From WHSO01 sp050485485 (lineage in GTDB: Bacteria > Pseudomonadota > Alphaproteobacteria > SMXQ01): a stretch of 28,141 bases of DNA. The translations under genes were made by a program, and so were the position numbers. The notes under the pieces were generated by a model. The model saw only the letters and a program-made list of their open reading frames with translations, did not search any database and was not told the origin of the DNA. Shown in pieces: positions 8,737-16,255 of this stretch. The DNA is taken from NCBI GenBank assembly GCA_050485485.1, contig JBJHBM010000029.1, positions 1 through 28,141 on the forward strand, read 5' to 3'. Numbering within the stretch: the first letter of the stretch is position 1; every line of letters starts with the position of its first letter.

Positions 8737-10143
8737 ATGGCGCAGCCCAAGACCCTGTTCGACAAGATCTGGGACAGCCACGTCGTCGACCGTCAGGACG
8801 ACGGCACCTGCCTGATCTACATCGACCGCCAGCTGATCCACGAGGTGACCAGCGCCCAGGCGTTCGAGGGGCTGCGGCTCGCCGGCCGCAAGGTGCGCCA
8901 TCCCCGCGCCCATCTCGCGGTGTGCGACCACAACGTCCCCACCACCGACCGCGGCAAGCCGATCGAGGACCCCGATTCGGCGCTGCAGGTGGCGACGCTG
9001 GAGAAGAACGCCGCCGACTTCGCCATTCCCTACCTGCCGCTCACCGACGCGCGCCAGGGCATCGTCCACATCGTCGGGCCGGAACAGGGCTTCACCCAGC
9101 CCGGCATGACCATCGTGTGCGGCGACAGCCATACCGCGACCCACGGCGCCTTCGGCGCGCTCGCCTTCGGCGTCGGCACGTCGGAGGTGGAGCACGTCCT
9201 CGCCACCCAGACGCTCTACCAGAAGCCCGCCAGGAACATGCGGATCACCGTCACCGGCACGCCGCACGCAGGCGTCGGCGCGAAGGACATCGTGCTTGCG
9301 ATCATCGGCAGGATCGGCACCGCCGGCGGCACCGGCCACGTCATCGAGTACGCGGGCGAGGCGATCTCGGCGCTCTCCGTGGAAGGGCGCATGACGGTCT
9401 GCAACATGTCGATCGAGGCGGGCGCGCGCGCCGGCCTGGTCGCGCCCGACGACAAGACCTTCGCCTACATGAAGGGCCGCCCGATGGCGCCCCAGGGCGC
9501 CGACTGGGACAAGGCGGTGGCCTACTGGAAGACCCTGCCGTCCGACCCGGGCGCCGAATACGACCGCGAGGTGACGCTGGACGCCGCCGCGATCGCCCCG
9601 CTCGTCACCTGGGGCACCAGCCCCGAGGACGTGGTGGAGATCACCGGCACCGTGCCCGATCCGGCCGCCGCGCGCGACGACAACAAGCGCCGCGCCATGC
9701 TCCGCGCGCTCGAATACATGGGCCTCGCGCCGGGCACCCGGATGACCGACATCCCGATCCAGACCGCCTTCATCGGCTCCTGCACCAACGGCCGCATCGA
9801 GGACCTGCGCCAGGCGGCGGCCGTCGCCAGGGGCCGCAAGGTGGCCGAGGGCGTGCGCGCGCTGGTGGTGCCGGGCTCGGGCCTCGTCAAGAAGCAGGCG
9901 GAGGAGGAGGGCCTCGACCGCGTGTTCAGGGAGGCGGGCTTCGAGTGGCGCGACGCCGGCTGCTCCATGTGCCTCGCCATGAACCCGGACAAGCTGGCGC
10001 CCGGCGAGCGCGCCGCCTCCACGTCCAACCGCAACTTCGAGGGACGCCAGGGCCCCGGCGGGCGCACCCACCTGATGAGCCCGGCGATGGTGGCCGCCGC
10101 CGCGATCCGCGGCAAGATCGCCGACGTGCGCGAGCTGGATTAG
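8737..10143 (+). CDS. leuC: 3-isopropylmalate dehydratase large subunit
   Basis: A 468-residue aconitase-family subunit that, with LeuD, isomerises 2- to 3-isopropylmalate in leucine synthesis. It carries the 4Fe-4S cluster ligands C349 (FIGSCTNGR), C409 and C412 (GCSMC). Other family landmarks are TLFDKIWDSHVV at the start, VCGDSHTATHGAFGALAFGVGTSEVEHV, and STSNRNFEGRQGPGGRTHLMSP near the end. Length is typical of the bacterial LeuC type. ATG 8737 has an upstream AGAGGAG. It is followed by leuD after 165 bp containing a palindromic repeat, unusual for genes whose products form one enzyme. Confidence 0.97.
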   Translation: MAQPKTLFDKIWDSHVVDRQDDGTCLIYIDRQLIHEVTSAQAFEGLRLAGRKVRHPRAHLAVCDHNVPTTDRGKPIEDPDSALQVATLEKNAADFAIPYLPLTDARQGIVHIVGPEQGFTQPGMTIVCGDSHTATHGAFGALAFGVGTSEVEHVLATQTLYQKPARNMRITVTGTPHAGVGAKDIVLAIIGRIGTAGGTGHVIEYAGEAISALSVEGRMTVCNMSIEAGARAGLVAPDDKTFAYMKGRPMAPQGADWDKAVAYWKTLPSDPGAEYDREVTLDAAAIAPLVTWGTSPEDVVEITGTVPDPAAARDDNKRRAMLRALEYMGLAPGTRMTDIPIQTAFIGSCTNGRIEDLRQAAAVARGRKVAEGVRALVVPGSGLVKKQAEEEGLDRVFREAGFEWRDAGCSMCLAMNPDKLAPGERAASTSNRNFEGRQGPGGRTHLMSPAMVAAAAIRGKIADVRELD

Positions 10144-10188
10144 GGGCGCTGGAAAACGCGGACGCGTAACCGGCGCCGCATGTTCTCG

Positions 10189-10283
10189 CGTCATGCTCGG
10201 GCTTGACCCGGGCATCCACGAGTTTTTGCGGTGGCGGAGGGCTGAAAAGAACGTGGATGGCCGTGCCAAGCACGACCATGACG
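10189..10283 (+). repeat. REP-like palindromic element between leuC and leuD
   Basis: Two 32-base arms face each other: 10189-10220 and 10252-10283. Aligned as inverted copies they match at 27 of 32 positions, with CGTCATG at the outer ends and CATCCACG inward. The left arm contains its own small palindrome (CCGGGC-type). The core, TCGGGCTTGACCCGGG, is of a type I recognise from intergenic repeats dispersed in alphaproteobacterial genomes. A transcript would fold into one long hairpin with a 31-base loop. Copies elsewhere in the genome cannot be checked here. Confidence 0.75.
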
Positions 10284-10308
10284 ATTCGGATTTTGGAGAA
10301 CGAAAGGC

Positions 10309-10914
10309 ATGGAAAAGTTCACGACGCTCACCGCCATTGCGGCGCCGCTGCCGATGATCAACGTCGATACCGACAAGATCATCCCGGCGAAGTGGCTCAA
10401 GACGATCAAGCGCACCGGCCTCGGCCCCGCGCTGTTCGAGGCGATCCGCTACCGCGAGGACGGCTCGGAAGACCCTGCCTTCGTCCTCAACAGGGAGCCC
10501 TACCGCAAGGCGCAGATCCTGGTCACGGGCGAGAACTTCGGCTGCGGCTCGTCGCGCGAGCACGCGCCCTGGGCCCTGCTCGACTTCGGCTTCCGCTGCG
10601 TGATCGCCCCGGACTTCGCCGACATCTTCTATTCCAACGCCTTCAAGAACGGCATCCTGCTGATCAAGCTGCCGCAGGCGCAGGTGGACAAGCTGACGGC
10701 GGACGCGGAGAAGGGCGAGAACGCGCGCCTCACCGTGGACCTCGAGCGCCAGGTGGTGGTGCGCCCCGACGGCGAGGAGATCGCCTTCGACATCGACCCG
10801 TTCCGCAAGCATTGCCTGCTCAACGGTCTCGACGACATCGGCCTCACGCTCCAGAAGGACGCCGCGATCTCGGCGTTCGAGGCGAAGCAGAAGTCCGCGA
10901 CCCCCTGGCTCTAG
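10309..10914 (+). CDS. leuD: 3-isopropylmalate dehydratase small subunit
   Basis: A 201-residue swivel-domain subunit that completes the LeuCD isomerase. Landmarks are MEKFTTLTAIAAPLPMINVDTDKIIPAKWLK, the catalytic loop NFGCGSSREHAPWALLDFGFR, then CVIAPDFADIFYSNAFKNGILLI and a C-terminal end with DIGLTLQKDAAISAFE. Length is typical of bacterial LeuD. The AACGAAAGG before ATG 10309 serves as ribosome-binding site. Flanked on both sides by palindromic repeats (10189-10283 and 10943-11038), so message stability or separate expression of the three leu genes may be affected; that is inference. Confidence 0.97.
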   Translation: MEKFTTLTAIAAPLPMINVDTDKIIPAKWLKTIKRTGLGPALFEAIRYREDGSEDPAFVLNREPYRKAQILVTGENFGCGSSREHAPWALLDFGFRCVIAPDFADIFYSNAFKNGILLIKLPQAQVDKLTADAEKGENARLTVDLERQVVVRPDGEEIAFDIDPFRKHCLLNGLDDIGLTLQKDAAISAFEAKQKSATPWL

Positions 10915-10942
10915 GCCTGACACCCGTATGTCCCGACCGTTG

Positions 10943-11038
10943 CCCCCCTCACCCAGCTCCGGATAGGCGCGGCACGCCGCGCCAACCCTCCGCAACCCTC
11001 TCCCCCGCGTGCGGGGGGAGAGGGAAGGGTGAGGGGGG
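10943..11038 (+). repeat. Palindromic repeat (CCCTCACCC/GGGTGAGGG type) between leuD and leuB
   Basis: Outer arms CCCCCCTCACCC (10943-10954) and GGGTGAGGGGGG (11027-11038) are a perfect 12-bp inverted repeat. Inside, 10996-11006 and 11014-11024 form a perfect 11-bp stem (CCCTCTCCCCC/GGGGGAGAGGG) with a 7-base loop. This two-tier layout is a familiar dispersed intergenic repeat in alphaproteobacteria; read in the wrong frame it gives the spurious peptide HPSLSPRTRGRG. It differs from the element before leuD. Confidence 0.75.
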
Positions 11039-11079
11039 TGTATTTCGCAGTCCCATCCACCTACAAGAAGGCGGTTTTC

Positions 11080-12192
11080 ATGGCGGCCAATCGCAAGCTC
11101 CTCATCCTCGCCGGCGACGGCATCGGCCCCGAGGTGATGGGCGAGGTCAAGCGGGTCATCGGCTGGATGGACGGCCACCGCGCGGTCTCCTTCGACGTGG
11201 ACGAGGACCTGGTGGGCGGCTGCGCCTACGACGCCCACGGCACGCCGCTCGCGGACGCGACGATGGCGAAGGCGCTCGCGGCCGACGCGGTGCTGCTCGG
11301 CGCGGTCGGCGGCCCGAAGTGGGAGAAGCTGCCCTTCGCCTCCCAGCCCGAGCGCGGCCTGCTGCGCCTGCGCAAGGACATGGAGCTGTTCGCCAACCTG
11401 CGCCCGGCGATCGTGTTCGACGCGCTGGCGGAAGCCTCGACCCTCAAGACCGACCTCGTCGCCGGGCTCGACATCCTCATCATCCGCGAGCTCACGGGCG
11501 GCGTCTATTTCGGCGAGCCGCGCGGCATCGAGACGCTGGCGAACGGCGAGCGCAGAGGCGTCAACACGCAGGTCTACACCACCCACGAGATCGTGCGCAT
11601 CGGCCGCGTCGCCTTCGAGCTGGCGCGCAAGCGCCAGGGGCGCGTCACCTCGGTCGAGAAGGCCAACGTGATGGAATCGGGCGTGCTGTGGCGCGAGGAG
11701 ATCACCAAGCTCCACGATGCCGAGTACCCGGACGTGAAGCTCGCCCATATGTACGCCGACAACTGCGCCATGCAGCTTGTGCGCGCGCCCAAGCAGTTCG
11801 ACGTGATCGTCACCGACAACCTGTTCGGCGACCTGCTCTCCGACTGCGCGGCGATGCTGACGGGCTCGCTCGGCATGCTGCCGTCGGCGTCCCTCGGTGC
11901 GGCCGACGCGACCGGGCGGCGCAAGGCGCTCTACGAGCCGGTCCACGGCTCGGCGCCCGACATCGCCGGGCAGAACAAGGCCAACCCGCTCGCCACCATC
12001 CTCAGCTACGCCATGATGCTGCGTTACTCGTTCGACCTCGCGGCCGAGGCCGACCTGCTGGAGCAGGCGGTCAGGAACGTGCTCGACAAGGGCTACCGCA
12101 CCGCCGACATCATGCAGGACGGCAAGACGCTCATCTCCACCACAGACATGGGCCAGGCGGTGGTGGACGAGATGGCGGCGCTGGCGAAATAG
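11080..12192 (+). CDS. leuB: 3-isopropylmalate dehydrogenase
   Basis: A 370-residue NAD-dependent beta-decarboxylating dehydrogenase making 2-oxoisocaproate, the step after LeuCD. Features: LLILAGDGIGPEVMGEVKR at the N-terminus, LLRLRKDMELFANLRPA, the substrate loop ELTGGVYFGEPRGIE, metal-site DNLFGDLLSDCAAML, TGSLGMLPSASLG and EPVHGSAPDIAGQNKANPLA. I set the start at 11080 (MAANRKLL), with AAGAAGG upstream; an earlier in-frame ATG lies inside the palindromic repeat and would add 17 unrelated residues. Followed by a 181-bp gap and asd. Confidence 0.96.
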   Translation: MAANRKLLILAGDGIGPEVMGEVKRVIGWMDGHRAVSFDVDEDLVGGCAYDAHGTPLADATMAKALAADAVLLGAVGGPKWEKLPFASQPERGLLRLRKDMELFANLRPAIVFDALAEASTLKTDLVAGLDILIIRELTGGVYFGEPRGIETLANGERRGVNTQVYTTHEIVRIGRVAFELARKRQGRVTSVEKANVMESGVLWREEITKLHDAEYPDVKLAHMYADNCAMQLVRAPKQFDVIVTDNLFGDLLSDCAAMLTGSLGMLPSASLGAADATGRRKALYEPVHGSAPDIAGQNKANPLATILSYAMMLRYSFDLAAEADLLEQAVRNVLDKGYRTADIMQDGKTLISTTDMGQAVVDEMAALAK

Positions 12193-12271
12193 CCTCCTCG
12201 GCCGCGGAGTCCCGCTTCCGAAAGCCGGCCTGCCGGGCCGCGCGCGCGGCCCGGGGCGGTCCCGGACCCCC

Positions 12272-12298
12272 TTGCGCTCCGGCGCCAATTCTCATAGT
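12272..12298 (+). promoter_or_regulatory. Weak predicted promoter upstream of asd
   Basis: TTGCGC (12272-12277), 15-base spacer, CATAGT (12293-12298), in the only AT-enriched patch of the 181-bp leuB-asd gap. The spacing is short and the match modest. asd could also be read from upstream leu transcription. No gene is seen in the gap. Confidence 0.3.
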
Positions 12299-12373
12299 CA
12301 TGCGCGGATCGACGGGCGCGAATCGACGGGCGCGGTCGCCCGCGCGGGCCCTTCGGGGCGGAGAGAGGACATC

Positions 12374-13408
12374 ATGGGTTTCATGGTCGCGGTGGTGGGT
12401 GCCACCGGCAATGTCGGGCGCGAGATGCTGCAGACGCTGGCCGAGCGCAGGTTTCCGGCGCGCGAGGTGGTGGCGCTGGCCTCCGCGCGCTCGATCGGCA
12501 AGGAGGTCTCCTACGGCGAGGACAAGACCCTCAAGGTCCGCAACGTCGAGGACTACGACTTCGCCGGCACCGACATCGCGCTGTTCTCGGCCGGCTCCAA
12601 GGTCTCCGAGATTCACGGCGCGCGCGCGGCCAAGGCCGGCTGCGTGGTGGTGGACAACTCCTCGTTCTGGCGCATGCACGAGGACGTGCCCCTGGTGGTG
12701 CCCGAGGTCAACCCGGGCGCGCTGGCCGGCTACGCCCGGCGCAACATCGTCGCCAATCCCAACTGCTCGACCATCCAGATGGTGGTGGCGCTGAAGCCGC
12801 TGCATGACGCGGCGCGTATCCGCCGCGTGGTGGTCGCGACCTACCAGTCCACCTCCGGCGCCGGCAAGGCGGCGATGGACGAGCTGTTCAACCAGACCAA
12901 GGGCATCTATGTGAACGATCCGATCAGGAAGGAGCGCTTCACCAAGCAGATCGCCTTCAACGTCATCCCCCACATCGACGTGTTCCTCGACGGCGGCACC
13001 ACCAAGGAGGAGTGGAAGATGATGGTGGAGACCAAGAAGATCCTCGACCCCGCCATCAAGGTGACGGCGACCTGCGTGCGCGTGGCGACCTTCATCGGCC
13101 ATGGCGAGGCGGTCAACGTCGAACTCGAGAAGCCGCTCTCGGCCCGCGAGGCCCGCGCCATCCTGCGCGAGGCGCCGGGCATCTCGGTGGTGGACCACGC
13201 CGCCGACGAGGGCTACGTCACGCCGGTCGAGTGCGCCGGCGAGGACGCGGTGTTCGTGAGCCGCATCCGCGAGGACCACACGGTCGAGAACGGCCTCAAC
13301 CTGTGGGTGGTGGCGGACAACCTGCGCAAGGGCGCGGCGCTCAACGCGGTCCAGATCGCCGAGGCGCTGGCGGCCACGCATCTCAAAGAAAAGGCGGCCC
13401 AGGCCTGA
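12374..13408 (+). CDS. asd: Aspartate-semialdehyde dehydrogenase
   Basis: A 344-residue NADPH-dependent enzyme reducing aspartyl phosphate to the semialdehyde, feeding lysine/DAP, threonine and methionine. The N-terminal Rossmann motif is VVGATGNVGREML. Catalytic C131 is in NPNCSTIQMV, and SSFWRMHEDVPLVVPEVNP precedes it. Downstream landmarks are YQSTSGAGKAAMDEL and ATCVRVATFIGHGEAVNVELE. I chose ATG 12374 with GAGAGAGGA upstream; a longer open frame to 12272 lacks a site and overlaps the possible promoter. It shares the DAP pathway with dapF at 3.7-4.6 kb. The stop codon sits inside the loop of a strong hairpin. Confidence 0.96.
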   Translation: MGFMVAVVGATGNVGREMLQTLAERRFPAREVVALASARSIGKEVSYGEDKTLKVRNVEDYDFAGTDIALFSAGSKVSEIHGARAAKAGCVVVDNSSFWRMHEDVPLVVPEVNPGALAGYARRNIVANPNCSTIQMVVALKPLHDAARIRRVVVATYQSTSGAGKAAMDELFNQTKGIYVNDPIRKERFTKQIAFNVIPHIDVFLDGGTTKEEWKMMVETKKILDPAIKVTATCVRVATFIGHGEAVNVELEKPLSAREARAILREAPGISVVDHAADEGYVTPVECAGEDAVFVSRIREDHTVENGLNLWVVADNLRKGAALNAVQIAEALAATHLKEKAAQA

Positions 13409-13422
13409 GCCCGGGCCGCCTT
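13391..13422 (+). terminator. Strong hairpin spanning the asd stop codon
   Basis: AAGGCGGCCC (13391-13400) pairs perfectly with GGGCCGCCTT (13413-13422). Within, after an A/C mismatch, GGC pairs with GCC around a CTGA loop that contains the asd TGA. The tail is TTCCCC, not a true U-tract, so termination efficiency is uncertain. As asd and the next gene converge, a terminator here is expected. Confidence 0.6.
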
Positions 13423-13677
13423 CCCCGCCGGCCGGGTCGAGGCACCCCAGCCGGGCCGCGCGCCGTCGATCGCCGCGATCGTCCGGGACGTCGCCGTCCG
13501 CGGTAAACCCGTCTCCGTTTCCGCAACAACTGTGCCAGCGTGGGCGTGCTGCCCGCGCGCGGGGCGCATCGTGGATTTCCAGGGGTTTGACGGGTGCCGC
13601 CGCCATCGGCGGGGCGGGGCGCGGGCGCGCAATCGGGCACGGCGCCCACGAAATAGACAGCGGGCGTCGGCCCCGCC

Positions 13678-13694
13678 CGCCCGCTCTGCGGGCG
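13678..13694 (-). terminator. Hairpin directly after the LysE-family gene
   Basis: Reading the minus strand, CGCCCGC-AGA-GCGGGCG is a perfect 7-bp stem starting right after the stop codon at 13695-13697. No U-tract follows. It is the minus-strand counterpart of the asd hairpin, and together they bound the 286-bp convergent gap 13409-13694, in which I see no gene. Confidence 0.35.
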
Positions 13695-14378
13695 TCAGCC
13701 CCGAAAGGCCGAGGGGAACAGCAGCAGCGTCAGGCCGAAGGCCAGGATCACCGCGCCCGACACCCGGCTCAGCCACAGGATGCCGGTCTCGGTGACGCGG
13801 TGGCTGATCAGGCTGGTGCCCGACACCAGCAGGGTCCACCACAGCGCGGCGCCGAGCATGACCCCGGCGACCAGCGACACGCCCCAGCGGACGTGCTCGC
13901 GGATGTTGGAGATATCGACCGAGGCGAAGATCGCGGCGAAGGAGATCAGCGTGATCGGGTTGGTGATGATGATGGTGAAGGCGGCGGCGCAGTTGCCGAG
14001 GTGGTCGTCGAGGCCGAGCGCCTTGCGGGAGGGCTGGGCCTGCTCGACGCGTTCTTCCAGCTCCTCCTGCCGCTCGACGCGGCTCGCCAGCCGGCGCGCG
14101 AGCGCCATGCGCAGGCCGAGCGCGACCAGCACCCCGCCGCCCACCAGCCGCAGCCAGTCGTGGTTGGCGATCAGCTCGGCGGCGATGAAGCCGAGGCCGA
14201 GCGCGGCGACCGCGCCGAAGATGGTGTCGCCGACGGTGGCGCCGAGTCCGCAGACATAGCCTGCGAGGCGGCCGTGGGTGATGGTGCGGTGAATGCACAT
14301 CACCGCCACCGGACCGACCGGCGCGGCGACGACGAAACCGACGATCAGGCCCTTGATGAAGAACTCGGCAAGGTACAT
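13695..14378 (-). CDS. LysE/RhtB-family amino-acid exporter
   Basis: A 227-residue inner-membrane protein of the LysE superfamily, which exports amino acids or related small metabolites. About six hydrophobic segments are visible, beginning FFIKGLIVGFVVAAPVGPVAV, a family hallmark (GFxxAAPVGPV), and continuing with GYVCGLGATVGDTIFGAVAA, WLRLVGGGVLVALGLRMAL, then after a charged loop (about residues 105-130) AAAFTIIITNPITLISFAAI, another hallmark (TxTNPxT). The start at 14378 (MYLAEFF) is chosen because upstream in-frame sequence is polar and passes through the predicted promoter. Substrate unknown. Divergent from the CitE-like gene. Confidence 0.88.
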   Translation of the reverse strand: MYLAEFFIKGLIVGFVVAAPVGPVAVMCIHRTITHGRLAGYVCGLGATVGDTIFGAVAALGLGFIAAELIANHDWLRLVGGGVLVALGLRMALARRLASRVERQEELEERVEQAQPSRKALGLDDHLGNCAAAFTIIITNPITLISFAAIFASVDISNIREHVRWGVSLVAGVMLGAALWWTLLVSGTSLISHRVTETGILWLSRVSGAVILAFGLTLLLFPSAFRG

Positions 14379-14411
14379 GCGGCGGGGGCGCCCCTTGGCT
14401 GTGGCTTCCGC

Positions 14412-14440
14412 TTCATATCGCAGCGTCCGTCCGGTGACAA
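14412..14440 (-). promoter_or_regulatory. Predicted promoter for the LysE-family gene
   Basis: On the minus strand, TTGTCA (14440-14435), 17-base spacer, TATGAA (14417-14412). Spacing is ideal and the -10 lies about 35 bases before the ATG. It sits in the 121-bp divergent region with the CitE-like gene. Confidence 0.5.
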
Positions 14441-14499
14441 CGCCCGTGGCCGGGGGCGTGTGCATGCTCTAGTCTCGCCCCCGGAACAGGGAGAATGCA

Positions 14500-15408
14500 A
14501 TGACGGAGCGGAAAATGGTGGCGGAGGGAGCACTGGAGGAGGCGGTGCGCCCGCGCCGGAGCTGCCTTTACATGCCGGGTTCGAACGCGCGCGCGCTCGA
14601 GAAGGGCCGCGCGCTCCCGGCCGACGTGCTGATCTTCGATCTTGAGGATTCGGTCGCCCCCGAGGCCAAGCCGGAGGCGCGGGCACGCGTCGCCGCCGCG
14701 CTCGCGGCGGGCGGCCACGGTGGGCGCGAGCGCGTGGTGCGGATCAACGGGCTCGACACCGAATGGGGTGCGGACGACCTGCGCGCCGCGGCCGCGGCCG
14801 GGGCCGACGCCGTGCTGCTGCCCAAGGTGCGCGGGCCCGAGGAGGTGCGCGCGGCGGCGCGCCTGCTCGCGGAGGCAGGCGGGGCCGCGCGCCTGTGGGC
14901 GATGATGGAGACCGCGCGCGCGGTGCTGGCCGCGCCCGAGATCGCCGCGGCCGACCCGCGCCTCGCCCTCCTCGCCATGGGGCTCGAGGACCTGGCGCGC
15001 GCGCTGCGCGCCGACAACGCGCCCCCGCGCACCGCCATGCTCTACGCCCTCGAACGCACGGTGCTGGCGGCGCGCGCCGCGGGCCGCGGGGTGCTCGACG
15101 GGGTCTATCCCGCCTTCGCCGACGACGACGGCTTCCGCGCCGCCTGCGCCCAGAGCCGGATGCTCGGTTTCGACGGCCGCCAGCTCATCCATCCGCGCCA
15201 GATCGCGATCGCCAACGCCGCCTTCGCGCCCGCGCCCGAGGCGGTGGCGGAAGCGCGGCGCGTGATCGCCGCCTTCGAGGCGGCCCGCGCCGCGGGCCGG
15301 GGGGTGGCCGTGCTCGACGGGCGCATGATCGAGGCGCTGCACGTCGCCGAGGCGCGCGCGCTGGTCGCCTATGCGGAGGCCGTCGCGGCGCGCGTCCTAG
15401 ACGCCTAG
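14500..15408 (+). CDS. HpcH/HpaI aldolase family CoA-ester lyase (CitE-like)
   Basis: A 302-residue TIM-barrel protein of the citrate lyase beta / malyl-CoA lyase family, which cleaves or forms a C-C bond in a CoA ester (malyl-CoA, citramalyl-CoA, or hydrolyses malyl-CoA). Features: RRSCLYMPGSNARALEKG, the metal-site Glu/Asp in VLIFDLEDSVAPEAK, RINGLDTEWGADDL, ADAVLLPKV, LWAMMETARAVL, and FDGRQLIHPRQI near the end. The GTNDL-type loop of some members is MGLEDLARAL. ATG 14500 has a clear GGGAGAA site. Family is secure, substrate is not. The sdh and suc genes nearby suggest a role in central carbon metabolism. Confidence 0.88.
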   Translation: MTERKMVAEGALEEAVRPRRSCLYMPGSNARALEKGRALPADVLIFDLEDSVAPEAKPEARARVAAALAAGGHGGRERVVRINGLDTEWGADDLRAAAAAGADAVLLPKVRGPEEVRAAARLLAEAGGAARLWAMMETARAVLAAPEIAAADPRLALLAMGLEDLARALRADNAPPRTAMLYALERTVLAARAAGRGVLDGVYPAFADDDGFRAACAQSRMLGFDGRQLIHPRQIAIANAAFAPAPEAVAEARRVIAAFEAARAAGRGVAVLDGRMIEALHVAEARALVAYAEAVAARVLDA

Positions 15409-15422
15409 ATGTGGGTGTCCGC

Positions 15423-15447
15423 GCGGGAAATGCGCGGCATTTCCCGC
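15423..15447. repeat. Perfect 11-bp palindrome after the CitE-like gene
   Basis: GCGGGAAATGC (15423-15433), loop GCG, GCATTTCCCGC (15437-15447). It is perfect and followed on the plus strand by AAAAT rather than U residues. It could cap the citE-like message, or be part of the origin-like region that starts here, 16 bases before the first DnaA box. Confidence 0.7.
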
Positions 15448-15462
15448 AAAATCTGGTTGCCT

Positions 15463-15471
15463 TGTGGATAA
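15463..15471 (-). promoter_or_regulatory. DnaA box (left)
   Basis: TGTGGATAA on the plus strand, the exact complement of TTATCCACA, the strongest E. coli-type DnaA box. It is isolated, 880 bp from the right-hand cluster, in a short AT-richer patch. Confidence 0.7.
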
Positions 15472-15486
15472 GTGTCGCATAAGAAA

Positions 15487-16255
15487 GGGGCGTCAGGCGC
15501 GCCAAGGCCAAGGCCCAGCGCATTGCCCCGCGAAGAGCACCTGACGCCCCGGGAAGCTTGCGGCCTCCCGGTACTCGGGCCAAGCGGCGGGCGGTTTCGC
15601 CGGCTGTTTCCACCGCGCCATCGCGTCCCCAGGGAGAGAGGCGACTGCCGGTCGAAAGGGCCGGGCCCTCGCGGGCTCCGCCACCGGAAGAGTTCGCGCA
15701 TCCGCACTCCGTTTTCCCGACCGTCGCCGTCGCCGGGCTCGCGCCCTGCGAACGGGCGGGGTTTCCCCCGCGCCGGGCCGCCGAAAGCGGGCACGAGGCC
15801 GTGCCTTCGGGCGTCGCCGGCCGACCGACGACCTGCGGAGGCTTGCGCCGCCGCCGGCGGGGCCGTGCCCGCCGGGCCATCGGTCCGTTCCCGCGCCGGG
15901 CGAGCCCGGCGGGGACCGAACGATCCGCGCCACCCTCGCGGGCGGCTGCGCTGGGTCCGGGCGGCCCTTGGGGTGACCGCGCGGACCGGAAGGAAACGTC
16001 GGCACGAGGGCGGATATGCCAACCCCCCGTCCGGCGACGCACGGCCCCTTCGGACCGCTCGCGTTCCCGGCCTTGCGGCCGGATCCGCGAAGCCCCTTGC
16101 GGGGCACCCGGCCGTCCTTCCCTTGCGGGAAAGCCGGGCGGGCAGGACGCCGCCGGCGCCGGGCCTGACGGGACCGGCCGGCCGAAACCGACCTTCCCGC
16201 GGCCCCCGGATCGGGTCTTGCCCCCGGTCCCGTGGCCCGAAGGCCCCGCGACCGG
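15487..16255 (-). ncRNA. Hairpin-dense segment, possible structured minus-strand RNA
   Basis: Successive perfect or near-perfect stems fill this segment. Examples in plus coordinates: 15487-15497 with 15540-15550 (11 bp); 15756-15771; 15854-15861 with 15868-15875 (8 bp); 15880-15919 (7 bp plus 8 bp nested); 15954-15987; 16067-16082; 16092-16105; 16107-16138 (nested); 16224-16255 (nested). Read on the minus strand, the loops at 16073-16076, 16097-16100 and 16123-16126 are GCAA, at 15762-15765 GAAA, and at 16238-16241 TTCG with a C-G closing pair: four GNRA and one UUCG tetraloop. On the plus strand none is a stable tetraloop. I saw no RNase P, tmRNA or SRP RNA signature. A mosaic of palindromic repeats, or origin DNA hairpins, are alternatives. 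No clear promoter found. Confidence 0.35.

Noticed and set aside
8452..12288. A 1278-codon open frame antisense to rplS, leuC, leuD and leuB
   Set aside because: Shadow of GC-rich coding sequence. It even translates the palindromic repeat (HPSLSPRTRGRG) and has no recognisable domain.
13409..13694. A gene in the asd-LysE convergent gap
   Set aside because: Open frames here are short continuations of shadow frames. Only terminator-like hairpins and a near-duplicated GCGGGCGTC word are visible.
14447..14474. Plus-strand promoter for the CitE-like gene (TGGCCG ... CTAGTC)
   Set aside because: The -35 match is poor. The CTAG word alone is not enough.
15487..16255. RNase P RNA, tmRNA, 6S RNA or SRP RNA in the hairpin zone
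   Set aside because: The conserved words I would expect (such as the GAAAGTCC-type RNase P core or a tRNA-like acceptor end) are not seen on either strand.
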